From: Phycomyces nitens
Taxonomy: Eukaryota; Mucoromycota; Mucoromycetes; Mucorales; Phycomycetaceae
Assembly: GCA_022702545.1 (NCBI GenBank)
Contig: JAHRBC010000001.1
Span: 2,418,001-2,482,000, forward strand
Direction: 5' to 3'
Length of the DNA stretch: 64,000 bases
In this document: piece after piece, positions 11,432 through 22,781 of the stretch
How positions within the stretch are numbered: the first letter of the stretch is position 1
Layout of the letters: each line of letters starts with the position of its first letter
Program-made: the position numbers and the translations under genes
Notes under the pieces: generated by a model
What the model saw: the letters and a program-made list of their open reading frames with translations, nothing else
Database searches by the model: none
What the model was told of the DNA's origin: nothing

Positions 11432-13918
11432 ATGCTGTCTTCCAGCTCTTTCTTGAAGGCCGCCAAGGTAAGACTGCCTATATTGTGTTTGTCAGCATCT
11501 AACCCTCTTATTATAGGCTGTCGTCCCTGCCGTTAAGACTTACGTCCCTGCCCGTACCTACGCTCAGGTCGGCACATGGGCCAGCCAGAAGGTTGCCATG
11601 TCCAACCTCGAGAAGGACAAGTTCATCAACTACCAGAGAATCGAAGACAACCTCGAGATCGTCCGCAAGAGGTAATGAAATTTGAAACTTTATTTGCACA
11701 AGGTTCAGGAACGCCAGACATTAACATCTTGTTACTGCTCAGATTGAACCGTCCCTTGACCTTGTCCGAGAAGGTTGTTTACGGCCATTTGGATGATGCC
11801 GAGAACCAGGACATCGTCCGTGGTCAGTCTTACCTCAAGTTGCGCCCTGATCGCGTTGCTTGCCAGGATGCCACTGCCCAGATGGCTTTGTTGCAGTTCA
11901 TGTCTGCTGGTCTCCCCAGCGTTGCCGTCCCCTCCACCGTTCACTGCGACCATTTGATCGAAGCCCAGGTTGGTGGTGTTAAGGATTTGGCCCGTGCCAT
12001 CGACATCAACAAGGAGGTCTACGACTTCCTTGCCACTGCCACTGCCAAGTACAACCTTGGTTTCTGGAGACCCGGATCTGGTATCATTCACCAGATCATC
12101 CTCGAGAACTATGCTTTCCCCGGTGGTCTTATGATCGGTACTGACTCCCACACCCCCAACGCTGGTGGTCTTGGTATGGTTGCCATTGGTGTCGGTGGTG
12201 CTGATGCCGTCGATGTCATGGCCGATATTCCCTGGGAACTCAAGTGCCCCAAGGTCATTGGTGTTAAGTTGACCGGCAAGCTCAACGGCTGGGTCTCCCC
12301 CAAGGATGTCATCCTCAAGGTCGCCGGTATCCTCACCGTCAAGGGTGGAACTGGTGCCATTGTCGAGTACCTCGGTGATGGTGTCGACTCCATCTCCTGC
12401 ACTGGTATGGGTACCATCTGTAACATGGGTGCCGAGATCGGTGCCACCACCTCCATGTTCCCTTACAACGAGCGCATGGGTGACTACCTCCGTGCCACCA
12501 ACCGTTCTGAGATTGCCCAGTACGCAAAGGCCTTCTCCCACAACCTCCGCGCCGACGAGCACGCCCAGTACGACGAGTTGATCGAGATCGACCTCAACAC
12601 TCTTGAGCCCTACATCAACGGTCCCTTCACCCCCGATCTTGCCACCCCTCTCTCCAAGTTCAAGGAGACTGCTAAGGCCAACGACTGGCCCGCAGAGCTC
12701 AAGGTTGGTCTCATTGGTTCCTGCACCAACTCTTCCTACGAAGATATGGCCCGTTCCGCCTCCCTTGCCCAGCAGGCCATGGACCACGGTGTCAAGGTCA
12801 AGTCCAAGTTCACCATCACCCCCGGTTCCGAGCAGATCCGTGCCACCATTGAGCGCGACGGTATTATGGAGACCCTCACCGAGGCCGGTGGTGTTGTCCT
12901 TGCCAACGCCTGTGGTCCCTGCATTGGTCAGTGGGATCGTAAGGACATCAAGAAGGGTGACAAGAACTCCATCATCACCTCCTACAACCGTAACTTCACC
13001 GGTCGTAACGATGCCAACCCCGCCACCCATGCCTTTGTTGCCTCCCCTGAGATCGTGACTGCCCTCACTATCGCTGGTGACTTGACCTTCAACCCCCTCA
13101 CTGACTCCCTCGTTGGTGCTGATGGCAAGCCCTACAAGCTCAGCCCCCCTACTGGTGATGAGTTGCCCCCTCGCGGCTACGATGCCGGTGAGAACACCTA
13201 CCAGGAGCCCCCTGCCGACCGCAGCGGTGTCAGCGTCGCCGTTGACGAGCAGTCCAACCGTCTCCAGCTCCTCAAGCCTTTCGCCAAGTGGGATGGCAAG
13301 GACATCACTGGTGTCCCAATCCTTATCAAGGTCAAGGGCAAGTGCACAACCGATCACATCTCCATGGCCGGTCCCTGGCTCAAGTACCGTGGTCACTTGG
13401 ACAACATCTCCAACAACATGTTGATCGGTGCCCTCAACTCTGAGAACAACGAGGTCAACAAGATCAAGAACTGCTTCACTGGTAAGTACAACGGCGTCCC
13501 TGAGGTTGCCCGTGAGTACAAGGCCGACGGTGTCCGTTGGGTCGTTGTTGGTGACGAGAACTACGGTGAAGGTTCTTCCCGTGAGCACGCTGCTCTCGAG
13601 CCCCGTTTCTTGAACGGTGCTGCCATCATCACCAAGTCCTTTGCTCGTATCCACGAGACCAACTTGAAGAAGCAGGGTATGCTTCCCCTCACTTTCGCCA
13701 ACCCCGCCGATTACGAGAAGGTCCAGCCCGCCGACAAGGTCGACATCATTGGTCTCACTGACTTCCAGGAGGGCAAGCCCCTCACCCTCCGTCTCAACCA
13801 CGAGGATGGCTCCAAGGAAGACATCAAGCTCAACCACACCTTCAACCCCGGACAGATCGAATGGTTCAAGGCCGGTTCCGCTCTCAACCTCATGAGACAG
13901 AAGGCTGGTTTGATGTAA
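11432..13918 (+). CDS. ACO1: Mitochondrial aconitate hydratase
   Basis: Aconitase interconverts citrate and isocitrate through a 4Fe-4S cluster in the mitochondrial matrix. Three exons (11432-11467, 11517-11671, 11743-13918) give 788 aa, close to yeast Aco1 (778). The N-terminus [12 protein letters not shown] continues into a basic, hydroxylated stretch lacking acidic residues, as in a mitochondrial presequence. Signature motifs are present: [37 protein letters not shown] and [13 protein letters not shown], which hold the cluster cysteines, and the C-terminal swivel motif [16 protein letters not shown]. Codon use is highly biased to C-ending codons, unlike its neighbours, which fits high expression. 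The long antisense frame across exon 3 is a by-product of this bias. Confidence 0.98.
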
Positions 13919-14134
13919 TCAAGTCCAACCAATCTTTTTTTATAAAAAAACATACACATTACATTGACCTTTTCTCTGGGTCTTCCATTTTCTTACCTCG
14001 TCTTACTTTTAGTCTAGTGTAAATTCTGTAAAAATAAAAAGAAATAAGAATATTTATACACAAAAGCCATGGAGAAAACATCTATATAATATATATACAT
14101 ATATATATATATATAGTGGTAGTCTAAAGGTTTA

Positions 14135-15482
14135 TTAAAAAGCCATCTTTTCTCGATCCCAGCCTCTGTTTTGGGCCTGTCTCAATTTGCGTTCTGCATT
14201 GGCCTTTCTGTCTGCTCTACAAGACATGGTTGATTAATATTATCAATCTAATCTAGTTTTATACACTTACTCAATGTCATCCTGAATTGCCTTGCGATCC
14301 AGCTCTTGTTTTGTCATTTCGGGCTTGGATGACCCAGCAGGATTTCCCCATGAATCAGCCTTGAGAGGATTACGAGCACCGTGGTTAATTGTGTTGGACT
14401 GGTTAAACACTCTCAAGTCTTTCATCGTTTCTGTCATTGCATCCACACTCTAGAGGGATCCGGAAATGAGCTGAACAATGTTTTGGATTATAATGCAATC
14501 ACTTACCCTGTCTTCGAGCATGCTATGCTGAGGCTTTTCTTGGCCACGATTCTCCAGAGGCTGGACCTAACAATCACACTTGTTATTAATTTTTTTTGCA
14601 TCCTTATGCATTGTAATCTAATGATTAATATTCAAGGCAAACAAACATTCTTACATTGGCCTTGTTCTGGGCAGGCTGTGCTGGACGTGTGTCCCAGAGA
14701 GAAATGGTATTGGCTGGTCTATTTTCTGGCAGAGACGAACTAGTGCCTAGATCACTCAAACGGATCGTACTTGTCACTGTGGTTGGGGATCTAGTGACAC
14801 CAGCACTCTGTTTGGGCTCGTTCAATGGTCGTGTGTTTTCGAGATCATTGAGACGAATCGTGTTTGGTTTATTGTCCTTGATTCCATTTCCACAGATATC
14901 TCCAAAGCGAATAGTAGGTGTGGGGCGATTGGACAATAGAGGTGATCCTGCTGGGGATCTGGCTGGGGATCTGGCTGGGGATCTTGCTGGTGATCTAGCC
15001 GGCGATTGAGCTGGTGATGCAAAAGATGCTGGGCTAGGAGACATGATATCTGACAAGGACATGGTGAACACTGGCACTGTTGGAGCCTTATCGTCATTGG
15101 TTGTCGAACTTGAGCTAGCCGAGGGAATAATAGCACCATTAAGGATATCTGATAACTTAATGCTAATATTGGGAGTAGATGTTGAAACGGGCTTGATGGT
15201 TTCTTGAGATCTTCCGGAAGGATGGTTTTGGGGTGAAGCCAGTGACTCATAAGATTGGTTGTGGTGCTTTAGTGGTTGGTGGTGCGGTTTGTATGCGGTT
15301 TGTTGGTGGTGAGAGTTGTGCTGGAAAGTGTTTTGGTGTCTTGGCGGAAGACTCTCTTTCTTTACGGGAGCATGTCTTGTGCGTCCTACTTGAGAAGCAC
15401 TCCATGTCTGCCATTTCGAGCCTTCAGAGGATACAGGAGCACTGTCTTGTTTAGACGACTGCATTGCGAGTCGATTGTTCAT
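14135..15482 (-). CDS. Low-complexity protein with six copies of a TIRLSDL-like motif, unknown function
   Basis: Four exons (14655-15482, 14507-14566, 14271-14449, 14135-14216) give 382 aa; all phases close. Residues 1-100 are rich in Ser, Gln and His. Six short related motifs follow: NISIKLSDI (about 105), FTMSLSDIM (139), PTIRFGDI (189), NTIRLNDL (207), STIRLSDL (238) and NTISLWD (258). Between the second and third lies a SPAR tetrapeptide repeat (about 155-181). The last 90 residues lack repeats and are charged (KADSWGNPAG, QELDRKAIQDDIE, RGWDREKMAF), possibly helical. No family is recognised. The design suggests a disordered scaffold carrying repeated docking peptides plus a folded or helical tail; this is inference. 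It converges with aconitase, 216 bp between stop codons. Confidence 0.8.
14940..15015. repeat. 12-bp minisatellite coding for SPAR repeats
   Basis: About six imperfect copies of a 12-bp unit, GCTGGGGATCTG on the plus strand, inside the low-complexity gene. On the coding strand they encode SPAR tetrapeptides. Because the unit is a multiple of three, copy number can vary without a frameshift. Confidence 0.85.
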
Positions 15483-15900
15483 TTTGCAAGAATGTAAGTG
15501 ATGAACAGTAGTGGCTTGAGCGTGAATTTTGTCTTAAAAAAAATCACCTTTGGTACTCAGTTTGATCATTTTTATCTTATTCGATGCTGACGTATGGTTT
15601 TTTGTTGATATTTTGCATATAAACACAATATCTAGTCAGCCTTGCAGCCACACAAAGCATTCATGGCATATGTATATGTATATGTCAAGTAGCCTTTCAA
15701 AACCAAAGAGATACCATTGATATTTATTGTTTAGTATTTTATTTTTATTGTGTGATTTTATGGCTTTAATGGAAGCATTTCTTGAAATTATCAACAGGCG
15801 ACATATTTCAAAGCCAAAGATCTGTTTTTCTTTTTTTTAAAAATACAATGCCAAAATATATATGTAATCCTCAAAAAAGTCCTTGTTAAAACATGCTTGT
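15483..15900. other. Intergenic region
   Basis: About 420 bp of AT-rich sequence between the start of the low-complexity gene and the stop codon of KEX2. It must hold the promoter of the former and the 3' end signals of the latter; I see no further gene. Confidence 0.6.
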
Positions 15901-18853
15901 CTATGGTGTCCTTCCCTTTCCCTTGGGCTCAATCTTTTGCTGCCTCTTTTGAAAAGCAATTCCAGGCTGTCCAGGGCTCCCAGATCGACTATTTCCACCC
16001 CATTCCTCTAGTTCTTCAATGTCTTCGGGCTCCTCAGAGACTCGTTCCAGCCGACGTCCATTGCGAATCCGATCAAACTCGTACTGGTCGCCGTCTATTT
16101 GAGGCGCACTGATATATATGGTGGTGTCTGCAGCAGATCTTGAAGAGTCTCTCCACTTGCGAACCAAAAGATACGTTCCAATCACACCGCCAACCGCCAA
16201 AAGGAGGAACCCAAACATATACACTGGTGTCATCCGTTCTTTTTCCTGGTTTTCCTCTTCATGGACATAAAAACCATCGGATCCCTGGTTATCTGGCTCC
16301 CATTCATCTACTCCAGATGGTTCAGGAAACCCTGTGGTGATTCCATATGTAGCAGTAGGCGTAAATGATACATATTCGGTTTCTTGTGAGGTTTCTGTAC
16401 TCAATGGATCCGCAGTAGTTTGATCATCTCCTGTTTCCGAAGACACTGGTGAGATTGGCATTTGGATAAACCCAGAGTCTGTTTCTCCCCACAAAGTAAG
16501 CGACCATTGAATAAGGCTTCCAGAGTATTGGGGATTTTTGATATCCATCACACGCAATGTCCAATCCCCCACAGGATCTTCTTCCCTAGAAATACAAGAC
16601 TTGCTAAGCACAGGTTGAATCGATAGATAGATAGATACCAAAGCCCTTACCAGTGTTTTACACTCATAAATGTCCAGTTCACAAACCCGTCCTTGCTGTT
16701 GTCAAACTTTCTCGAGGCACCCAACTTACTAACTACCTTGTTGGGACTTTCCAAGAATATCTCCAAATCACCTCTTCGACCGTGTTCAATGTCAACCGTA
16801 ACAGTAACGTGCTCTAGCCTTCTAAGCCCCACACTATCCAGTCTGTTCTGGTCAATTGTAACAACACTCGCCAATGCCTTGGTAATATCAATTCCATGCT
16901 CAAAATCTGTCAGGTCAGGTATCAAGAGTCTCTCCAAAAGTCCTCCCGAAGTCTCTAGGAAAGTGTGAGGTCCAACACTCTCGAAGATTTTTGCAGCTTC
17001 AACAATCGCATAGGCATCTAGTTTTCCATATCCAAACTTGTGATTATATTTCCGTCCAGAAGGAAGAACATCCCAGTCGTCATCTTCGAGGGTTACTGGC
17101 ACGGCAGTTTGGACACACAGATGCTGCAAATCACGCCATGTAAGATCAGGACGCACAGAGAGAACAAGAGCAAACACTCCGGCTGCTAGTGGAGCAGCTG
17201 CAGATGTTCCACCATGACGATCCGAACATGAGTTGCGACCAACGTCTGTAGTATACTGAATGATTTTGTTTTGTTTTTGCAAGGAACCTTTTACCATCAA
17301 TAATCTATTATCACCATAATAAGATCTGGAAAGGAAAAAGGCATGCTTACAATATGTCCACCATTTCCACTCGAGTACGTGACAATAAGCTGAGCCGAGC
17401 AGCTTTCTGCGTAATATGGATGTCTATCTAGACGGTCAATGGCCCCCACTGTGATTGTGTACAGACTGTTTGTATAGCCATCAAAATTGCAATTGTCGTC
17501 GTTGGCACCACCGTTTCCAGACGCAAACACAAAGATGGTTCCACTCCCATCACGACCATTTTTTATACCATTCTTGATGGCGTCCAGGACGATTCCTTTT
17601 GGTGCTTCAGCAACCTCCCCCTGATCAGGAGGTCCCCATGAACATGAATATATATGATTCTGCTGAAACTTGTAATTGAGTGCTGCTGCCTCGTCTGCTT
17701 CTGTGATCTCTGCAGACAATATTCGAATACCTTGACACCATATACACATAAGAGTTGAATATATCTACCAAACTGTTTTCAACTTTACCGGCTACCTTGG
17801 CACCATAGGCCATCCCAACTCCACACACGTCGTTTTTGACGGCAGCAATTTCGCCTGCACATCGTGTACCGTGGTTGTCATCAGAAAGTCTTGGCTTTGG
17901 GAGATATGTGTGGTCATTAAAGTCGTAGGATCCTGGAGCAAACTTTGAAGCGTTATAAATTAACATTTTTTTTGGTTTCTTGGTGGCTCTACATGAATAC
18001 TTGCAAAGTTATCCTTGAGATCCTCGTTATCCATGTCAAGACCATCGTCCAATATGGCGACTACCACATTTTGACCTGTAATATCTTTCAAAATATCCGT
18101 GGGTCAGCCAAGTCTAGATTTCTCTTTGGGCCTTACTTTGGCTCCACACCCCAGCCACATTGATATCATGGCCTCGATGGTCTCGGTTTATCTATATAAA
18201 TTACGGTTTCTAGCAATCTTTGCAATAAAATAGCCAAGCCTTACAATGTGCCACTGTTTATCAAATCCAGGATCCTTGATAGCCAGCCTTTCCTTAAAGG
18301 CTTCATATCCCCCTGGTAAATCCAGCATGATATTTGTGCTGAATTCGCCGTTCTCTTGCATTTCTTCAAACACATTCTCTTCTACAGGCGAGTCTCTAAA
18401 AATGTCTTCTTGTGTCTGGCGTCTATCAATTGGAAGTGCTGATCGTTTGAATAGCCGCCGACGGGGTACCTGGGGGTCCAATCTCTCTATCCGGCCGAGG
18501 GCTTCTGCATACACGTCGCGCTTGGCTGATCGGGTCACCTGAGATTTGAGTTGAAGGAATCTAGCCACAGTGGAATCGTTTGATGATTGACGTTTGGAGT
18601 GATTTGGAGAGATTGGTGTACTGATCCAATAATAATTTGGCAATTCGCCAACTTGACCTTCAAAACGGACATCCATATGTTGTGCAACAAGGAATGCAGC
18701 GTTTGCATCAGCATGAGGTGTGTAGAGAGTGTAATAGAGACGATTCTTGTGGTCACGAATCCAAGACTGTTGTGCTTGCTGTGATGTATTTGCCCAGACC
18801 TTTGTGATGCAAAGCACGATTAGCCCCAAGAAAAGAGGTCGAGAGAATGGCAT
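15901..18853 (-). CDS. KEX2: Kexin-type proprotein convertase
   Basis: Subtilisin-like endoprotease of the late Golgi that cuts secreted precursors after KR or RR. Seven exons (18245-18853, 18137-18191, 18005-18084, 17789-17942, 17351-17730, 16651-17255, 15901-16585) encode 855 aa. Residues 1-21 form a signal peptide ([15 protein letters not shown]). The propeptide contains dibasic sites SAKRD (109-112), LFKRS (134-138) and IDRRQ (142-146). The catalytic residues are visible: Asp in ILDDGLD, His in DNHGTRCAG, oxyanion Asn in FASGNGG and Ser in [10 protein letters not shown]-domain follows (GDWTLRVMD), then a Ser/Thr/acidic stalk, one transmembrane span ([20 protein letters not shown]) and a cytosolic tail. 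The third intron has a GC-AG donor (GCAAGT), supported by alignment to the yeast DNFCAEGSWDF segment. Confidence 0.95.
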
Positions 18854-19423
18854 TATAAGACAGGATTGAAAAGGTATCTGAATCGTATATGTTAATCAAG
18901 AAAAGGCATGTAGTAGAGAGGGCATTTGAACATATATTAATTTAAAATACCGCACAAAAGAGAAGAAAAAAAATGTACACAAATTAAAGGGTTTATTGGT
19001 ATCGATTGCTTCAACAGGATGTGTTGAAGTGGATTTGTTCAATTCATCGTCTGGATCTCATGTTTATTATTCGGAAAAAGGATTAAAGATGTAATGTATA
19101 TCAAATGTATATATATATATATTCAAGGACAAGATTAGCAATCTGCTTCTGCTTGGGGGCTTTGTATTCTTTGGCTATACATTTATAGTGATATATTGGC
19201 AAGTGGTTTCCTTGTAGGCAGGTGCCCATGTCATTTATATATCATGATTGGATACATGTTTGTCCTAGATTTTCCCCTCTCGTATTATTAATCACCCCTG
19301 ACACCAAGGTACAAACCAAAATGTTCAATATTTAGATTTATTTTTGCTGTAAGAACAAGAACAAAAATATATTATGTGCATGTATATATGTATATATATA
19401 TATATAGAGAGAGAGAGAGGGCT
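18854..19423. other. Intergenic region
   Basis: KEX2 promoter side and the 3' flank of the Spp1 gene. AT-rich, with a short TA/GA simple repeat at about 19380-19420 directly beyond the Spp1 stop codon. No further gene seen. Confidence 0.6.
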
Positions 19424-21533
19424 CTAGTCACTCATCTCACGATGACTGTGAAGGGTTTGTTTGATATCTTTTCGCTTCTCATCAATTCTGGCCAGGATTC
19501 GAAACTGTTCCTCCCGTTCTTTTTCGATTTCTTGTGCTTGGACCCTTTGCCAGTTTGTATGGACATGGCATTGTTTGTGGTTCTTTTTGCAGACAATTTG
19601 AGGGGGTGCTCTTTCAAGGGCATGAATATTCTCGGCAGTAAAGGTAACCACAACCCTATCATTGTCCTCTGTGTTCATTACAGCCTCTGCCTGCTCCCAT
19701 ATAGAAGCAGGCCACAGCAGTCTGGAATCAAATCCACACAGGGACTCTTCATCTACCGTGAGCCGTTGCCTCTTCATTGTCTGATCTTGGACTAGTTTCT
19801 TTAGCAACACATATTTTCGGTCAATTGCGGCCACTCGACTATTGACAGCTCGCTTGGCTTCTCTTAGTTCAGCCAGGGTATTGCGGTAAGTCTTGTGGGA
19901 ATCTAGTTTCTCTTGCTTCTTTTCCACAACTGCTTCTAATAATGAGCGATGGCTTTTTAGAGACATTGTCGCCTGCCGACTTGATTCTGCAAGCTCTGCC
20001 TTTATACGGGCCACATTTACACTGCACCGATTACTACAATAAGATGGGACATCTTGGTGAGACCCAGGCTTGGCAGACCTTTGACATTTAGGATTATCAC
20101 ACCTTGTCTTCCATGATATTGTCTTGCCTGTCTCTAGGTAAGCCAATAATACAAAGGAGGTGACTGGGTCTTAGTATTCAGGATTGTCTGCACTTGTCTC
20201 AATCTAGTTTCGGTCAACCTAATGCTAATGTACCTTTGGTGCAAGGAGTACAGATGTAGGAATCTATCAGTTCACTTTCGCTCTCTGTAAAGTTGACACA
20301 GTCTCCATGGAACCATTGATCGCATTCGTCACATGCGATCATGAACCTTGAAGCGTCATAAGGCTTTTGACAAATACAATACAAGATCCTGCTGGTCTGA
20401 CGACGACCCTTTGTTATTGCTGTATGATTCTTTTTCCTCTTTTTGACAGAGACCGTAGATAGTTTTGTGTCTGGCTGGAAAGTCAAAGAGTCCTTTATAG
20501 AAATGCCGGGTGAGATGGATCGTAGCCGTAGATCTCCAGGAGAATTTGGAGTCCTTCGTTTCTTGAACACTGGTTCCTAAAAAAAAAGAGAGAGACCCAG
20601 AAATGAACATCATTAGCCCGGCCGTCTCTAAACAAACCACCCAAACGTACACTTGTAAGCCTGTTTCTGGAATTAGGAGAATGTGTGGGGTGAGAAGGAT
20701 CGCACTGATCTTCCCGAGGCGACTACACGTAGCGATTGTCAGTCAATGTAGGCAATTTTTGTTTTTGTTTTTTACGAGAAAAGAGGATTGCGCACCTCTT
20801 CTACACAATTTGGTGAGCTACCATTGTCTTGGTGAGATGAATCTTCGGACAGATCTGGCTGATCCAGACCTATCCGGACGTTTTTGTCCAGCCAACGATA
20901 GGACTTCTTGGTCGGGTTGCTAGGGTCTTTTAGAGCGTCTTGTGGATCATTTAGGAGTGTGTTAAAAGGATCAGAGGCCTGCCTTTGATGGTTGAAATTA
21001 AGGACGGACATGTGTCTTTGCATCAACACATTCTTCTTTCCTTCGTAAGCCTTTGATTCTGATTTGCTCCGCTTATGCTTTGTCTGATGAGTTTCTGAAG
21101 TACTGCTTTCTTCTGTTACAGCATTAAATAAGGCACCATGGCAACCAGCCAGTGCGTTCGGCTCACTCACTCGGTTTGTCCGTCCAGACTCTACAGAAGT
21201 ACAACAAGGCGCAGAGGGTACATAAGATCCTTGCTGGTCATTTGTGGTCGGTACAGAGGTATTTTTTGGAATGCGCTTCCGGAGTGGAAGGTGCTTTTCA
21301 TTGCCATCCATTAGGATGGGCTCGGATTTATAATGTGTAGGTGGAATGCTAAAGGAGTCATTCATGGGAAAGGTATCACTGTCCTGTGGGGGAGTCAACT
21401 GCCCTTTCTCTACTATTCCATTCGCCCCTGAATGGGGCAGGACGGTGGATTTCAAGGCCTGTTTATTGCAATCCCTGAGTCTCATTGGATCTTCACCATG
21501 AGGAGGGGTAGATGTGGAGGAATAGTGTTGCAT
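19424..21533 (-). CDS. COMPASS/Set1 complex PHD-finger subunit (Spp1/CFP1-like)
   Basis: Four exons (20796-21533, 20651-20722, 20234-20576, 19424-20133) encode about 620 aa. The first 300 residues are disordered and Ser/Pro/Asn-rich, longer than in yeast Spp1. A PHD finger follows (about 335-385): ILYCICQKPYD, MIACDECDQWFHGDC and YICTPC, with the Cys4-His-Cys3 pattern that reads H3K4 methylation. Next comes the Spp1/CFP1 zinc segment (TRCDNPKCQ, YCSNRCSVN), then a long charged C-terminal coiled coil. Together these point to the subunit that targets the Set1 H3K4 methyltransferase. No CXXC domain is visible, as in yeast Spp1 and unlike animal CFP1. The first donor, GTGCGC, is unusual but keeps the frame. 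The start at 21533 is the first ATG of the open frame. Confidence 0.88.
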
Positions 21534-21839
21534 CGATGAGTACAATGGTTTTGTATGAATGTATTTATAATGATGAAGATAATATATATATGTATATGTA
21601 TATTTAAAAATGTCTATGAATGTATATACACACACATGTAACCGTATATCTATTTAGAATGGTATAGGAAAAATGGGGTCTAGCTTATGGTTGATTGATT
21701 GTGGAAGAAGAGATGATAATCGCGTCCTCTTTCCATGCAAGTTATTTCATTTTCCGATTTGCACAGTGATGTCGGGAATTTTCAAATAAACTGATTGCTG
21801 TTTTCTTTGTTCACAATATACAACTTTTTTTTCTTTTTA

Positions 21840-22781
21840 TTACAAGGTCTTGACCTTGCCACGGAACTCATCTAGAGAACCGTAACCCTTGGCTACCATG
21901 ATATCCTCCAGCTCCTTCTTTACCCGGCTAAACAGCTTGGGTCCCTCCTCCTTTAGCTGGGTGCCGATCTGGACAGCACTTGCACCAGCAAGAACATGCA
22001 AAAAGGCTTCCTTTCCTGAAGTGACTCCTCCAACACCAATGATCTGCTTGTTGGGGCAGCGACGGTAGAATGCATTGACGTTTGCAAGGGCAGTGTTTAG
22101 GACCATCAAGCCTCCAAGACCACCAAATCCATCCTTGGGCTTAATAAGAGCAGTCTCGGTCTCGAAATCAATTGCAAGTCCATTACCAACAGAGTTGATG
22201 CAGGTCAAGTATGCGAGGTTGTCAAACTTGTTAAAGATTGCAGCAGCCGTATCAAAGTGAGCAATGTCAAAGTAAGGGGGCAACTTGATTCCAAAGGGCT
22301 TCTTGATAATTGGTGCCAACACGTTCAATGCGGCCTCCATGGCCTCCATGTCATAGCCCAACTGGGGCTTACCGGGAACATTTGGGCAAGAGAAGTTGAT
22401 CTCGAGAACACAGGGAAGGTTGGCGGCAACAAAGCCTTCTACCATCTTCTTGTTGTCGGCAACCGAGAGACCAGAGAGGGAGACGAACAAGGGCTTTGGG
22501 TTGCTGTAGTCATACTTTTTGGCATACGCGAGATAGTATTCATAACCTTCGTTAGGCAGACCCATTGAGTTGATGCTGCTCTGGATAGCAGGCAAGGGCA
22601 CATAACGTGGGGAAGGGTTTCCCTCGCGCATTTCATATGTGGCAGACTTGGTGATCAATGAGCCAGAGTCACTTTCCAAAAGCTGCTTGAGTTCGTGCTC
22701 GTGCTGGCAGCACACACCAGAGGCGTTGAAGAAAAGGTTGGGCAAACGAAGGCCGGCAATGTTAGTAGAGAGATTGACCAT
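21840..22781 (-). CDS. URA1: Dihydroorotate dehydrogenase, class 1A (cytosolic, fumarate-type)
   Basis: Single exon, 313 aa, converting dihydroorotate to orotate in pyrimidine synthesis. The sequence begins MVNLSTNIAGLRLPN and lacks a mitochondrial presequence or membrane helix. Motifs FFNASGVCC, LITKSAT, SINSMGLPN, INFSCPNVPGKPQLGYD with the class 1A catalytic Cys, CINSVGNG and GVGGVTSG match the Lactococcus A-type/yeast Ura1 enzymes, not the mitochondrial class 2 form. In yeast this enzyme uses fumarate and allows growth without respiration. The start at 22781 gives the usual N-terminus; the frame extends 63 nt upstream but without family similarity. The gene is intronless while most neighbours are cut by several introns, consistent with, but not proof of, bacterial ancestry. 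Confidence 0.95.
   Translation of the reverse strand: MVNLSTNIAGLRLPNLFFNASGVCCQHEHELKQLLESDSGSLITKSATYEMREGNPSPRYVPLPAIQSSINSMGLPNEGYEYYLAYAKKYDYSNPKPLFVSLSGLSVADNKKMVEGFVAANLPCVLEINFSCPNVPGKPQLGYDMEAMEAALNVLAPIIKKPFGIKLPPYFDIAHFDTAAAIFNKFDNLAYLTCINSVGNGLAIDFETETALIKPKDGFGGLGGLMVLNTALANVNAFYRRCPNKQIIGVGGVTSGKEAFLHVLAGASAVQIGTQLKEEGPKLFSRVKKELEDIMVAKGYGSLDEFRGKVKTL

Noticed and set aside
11732..13837. 701-codon open frame on the minus strand
   Set aside because: It is the exact antisense of aconitase exon 3. The strong C-ending codon bias of aconitase suppresses stop codons on the other strand; composition is repetitive (Gly/Val/Asp/Thr) with no domain.
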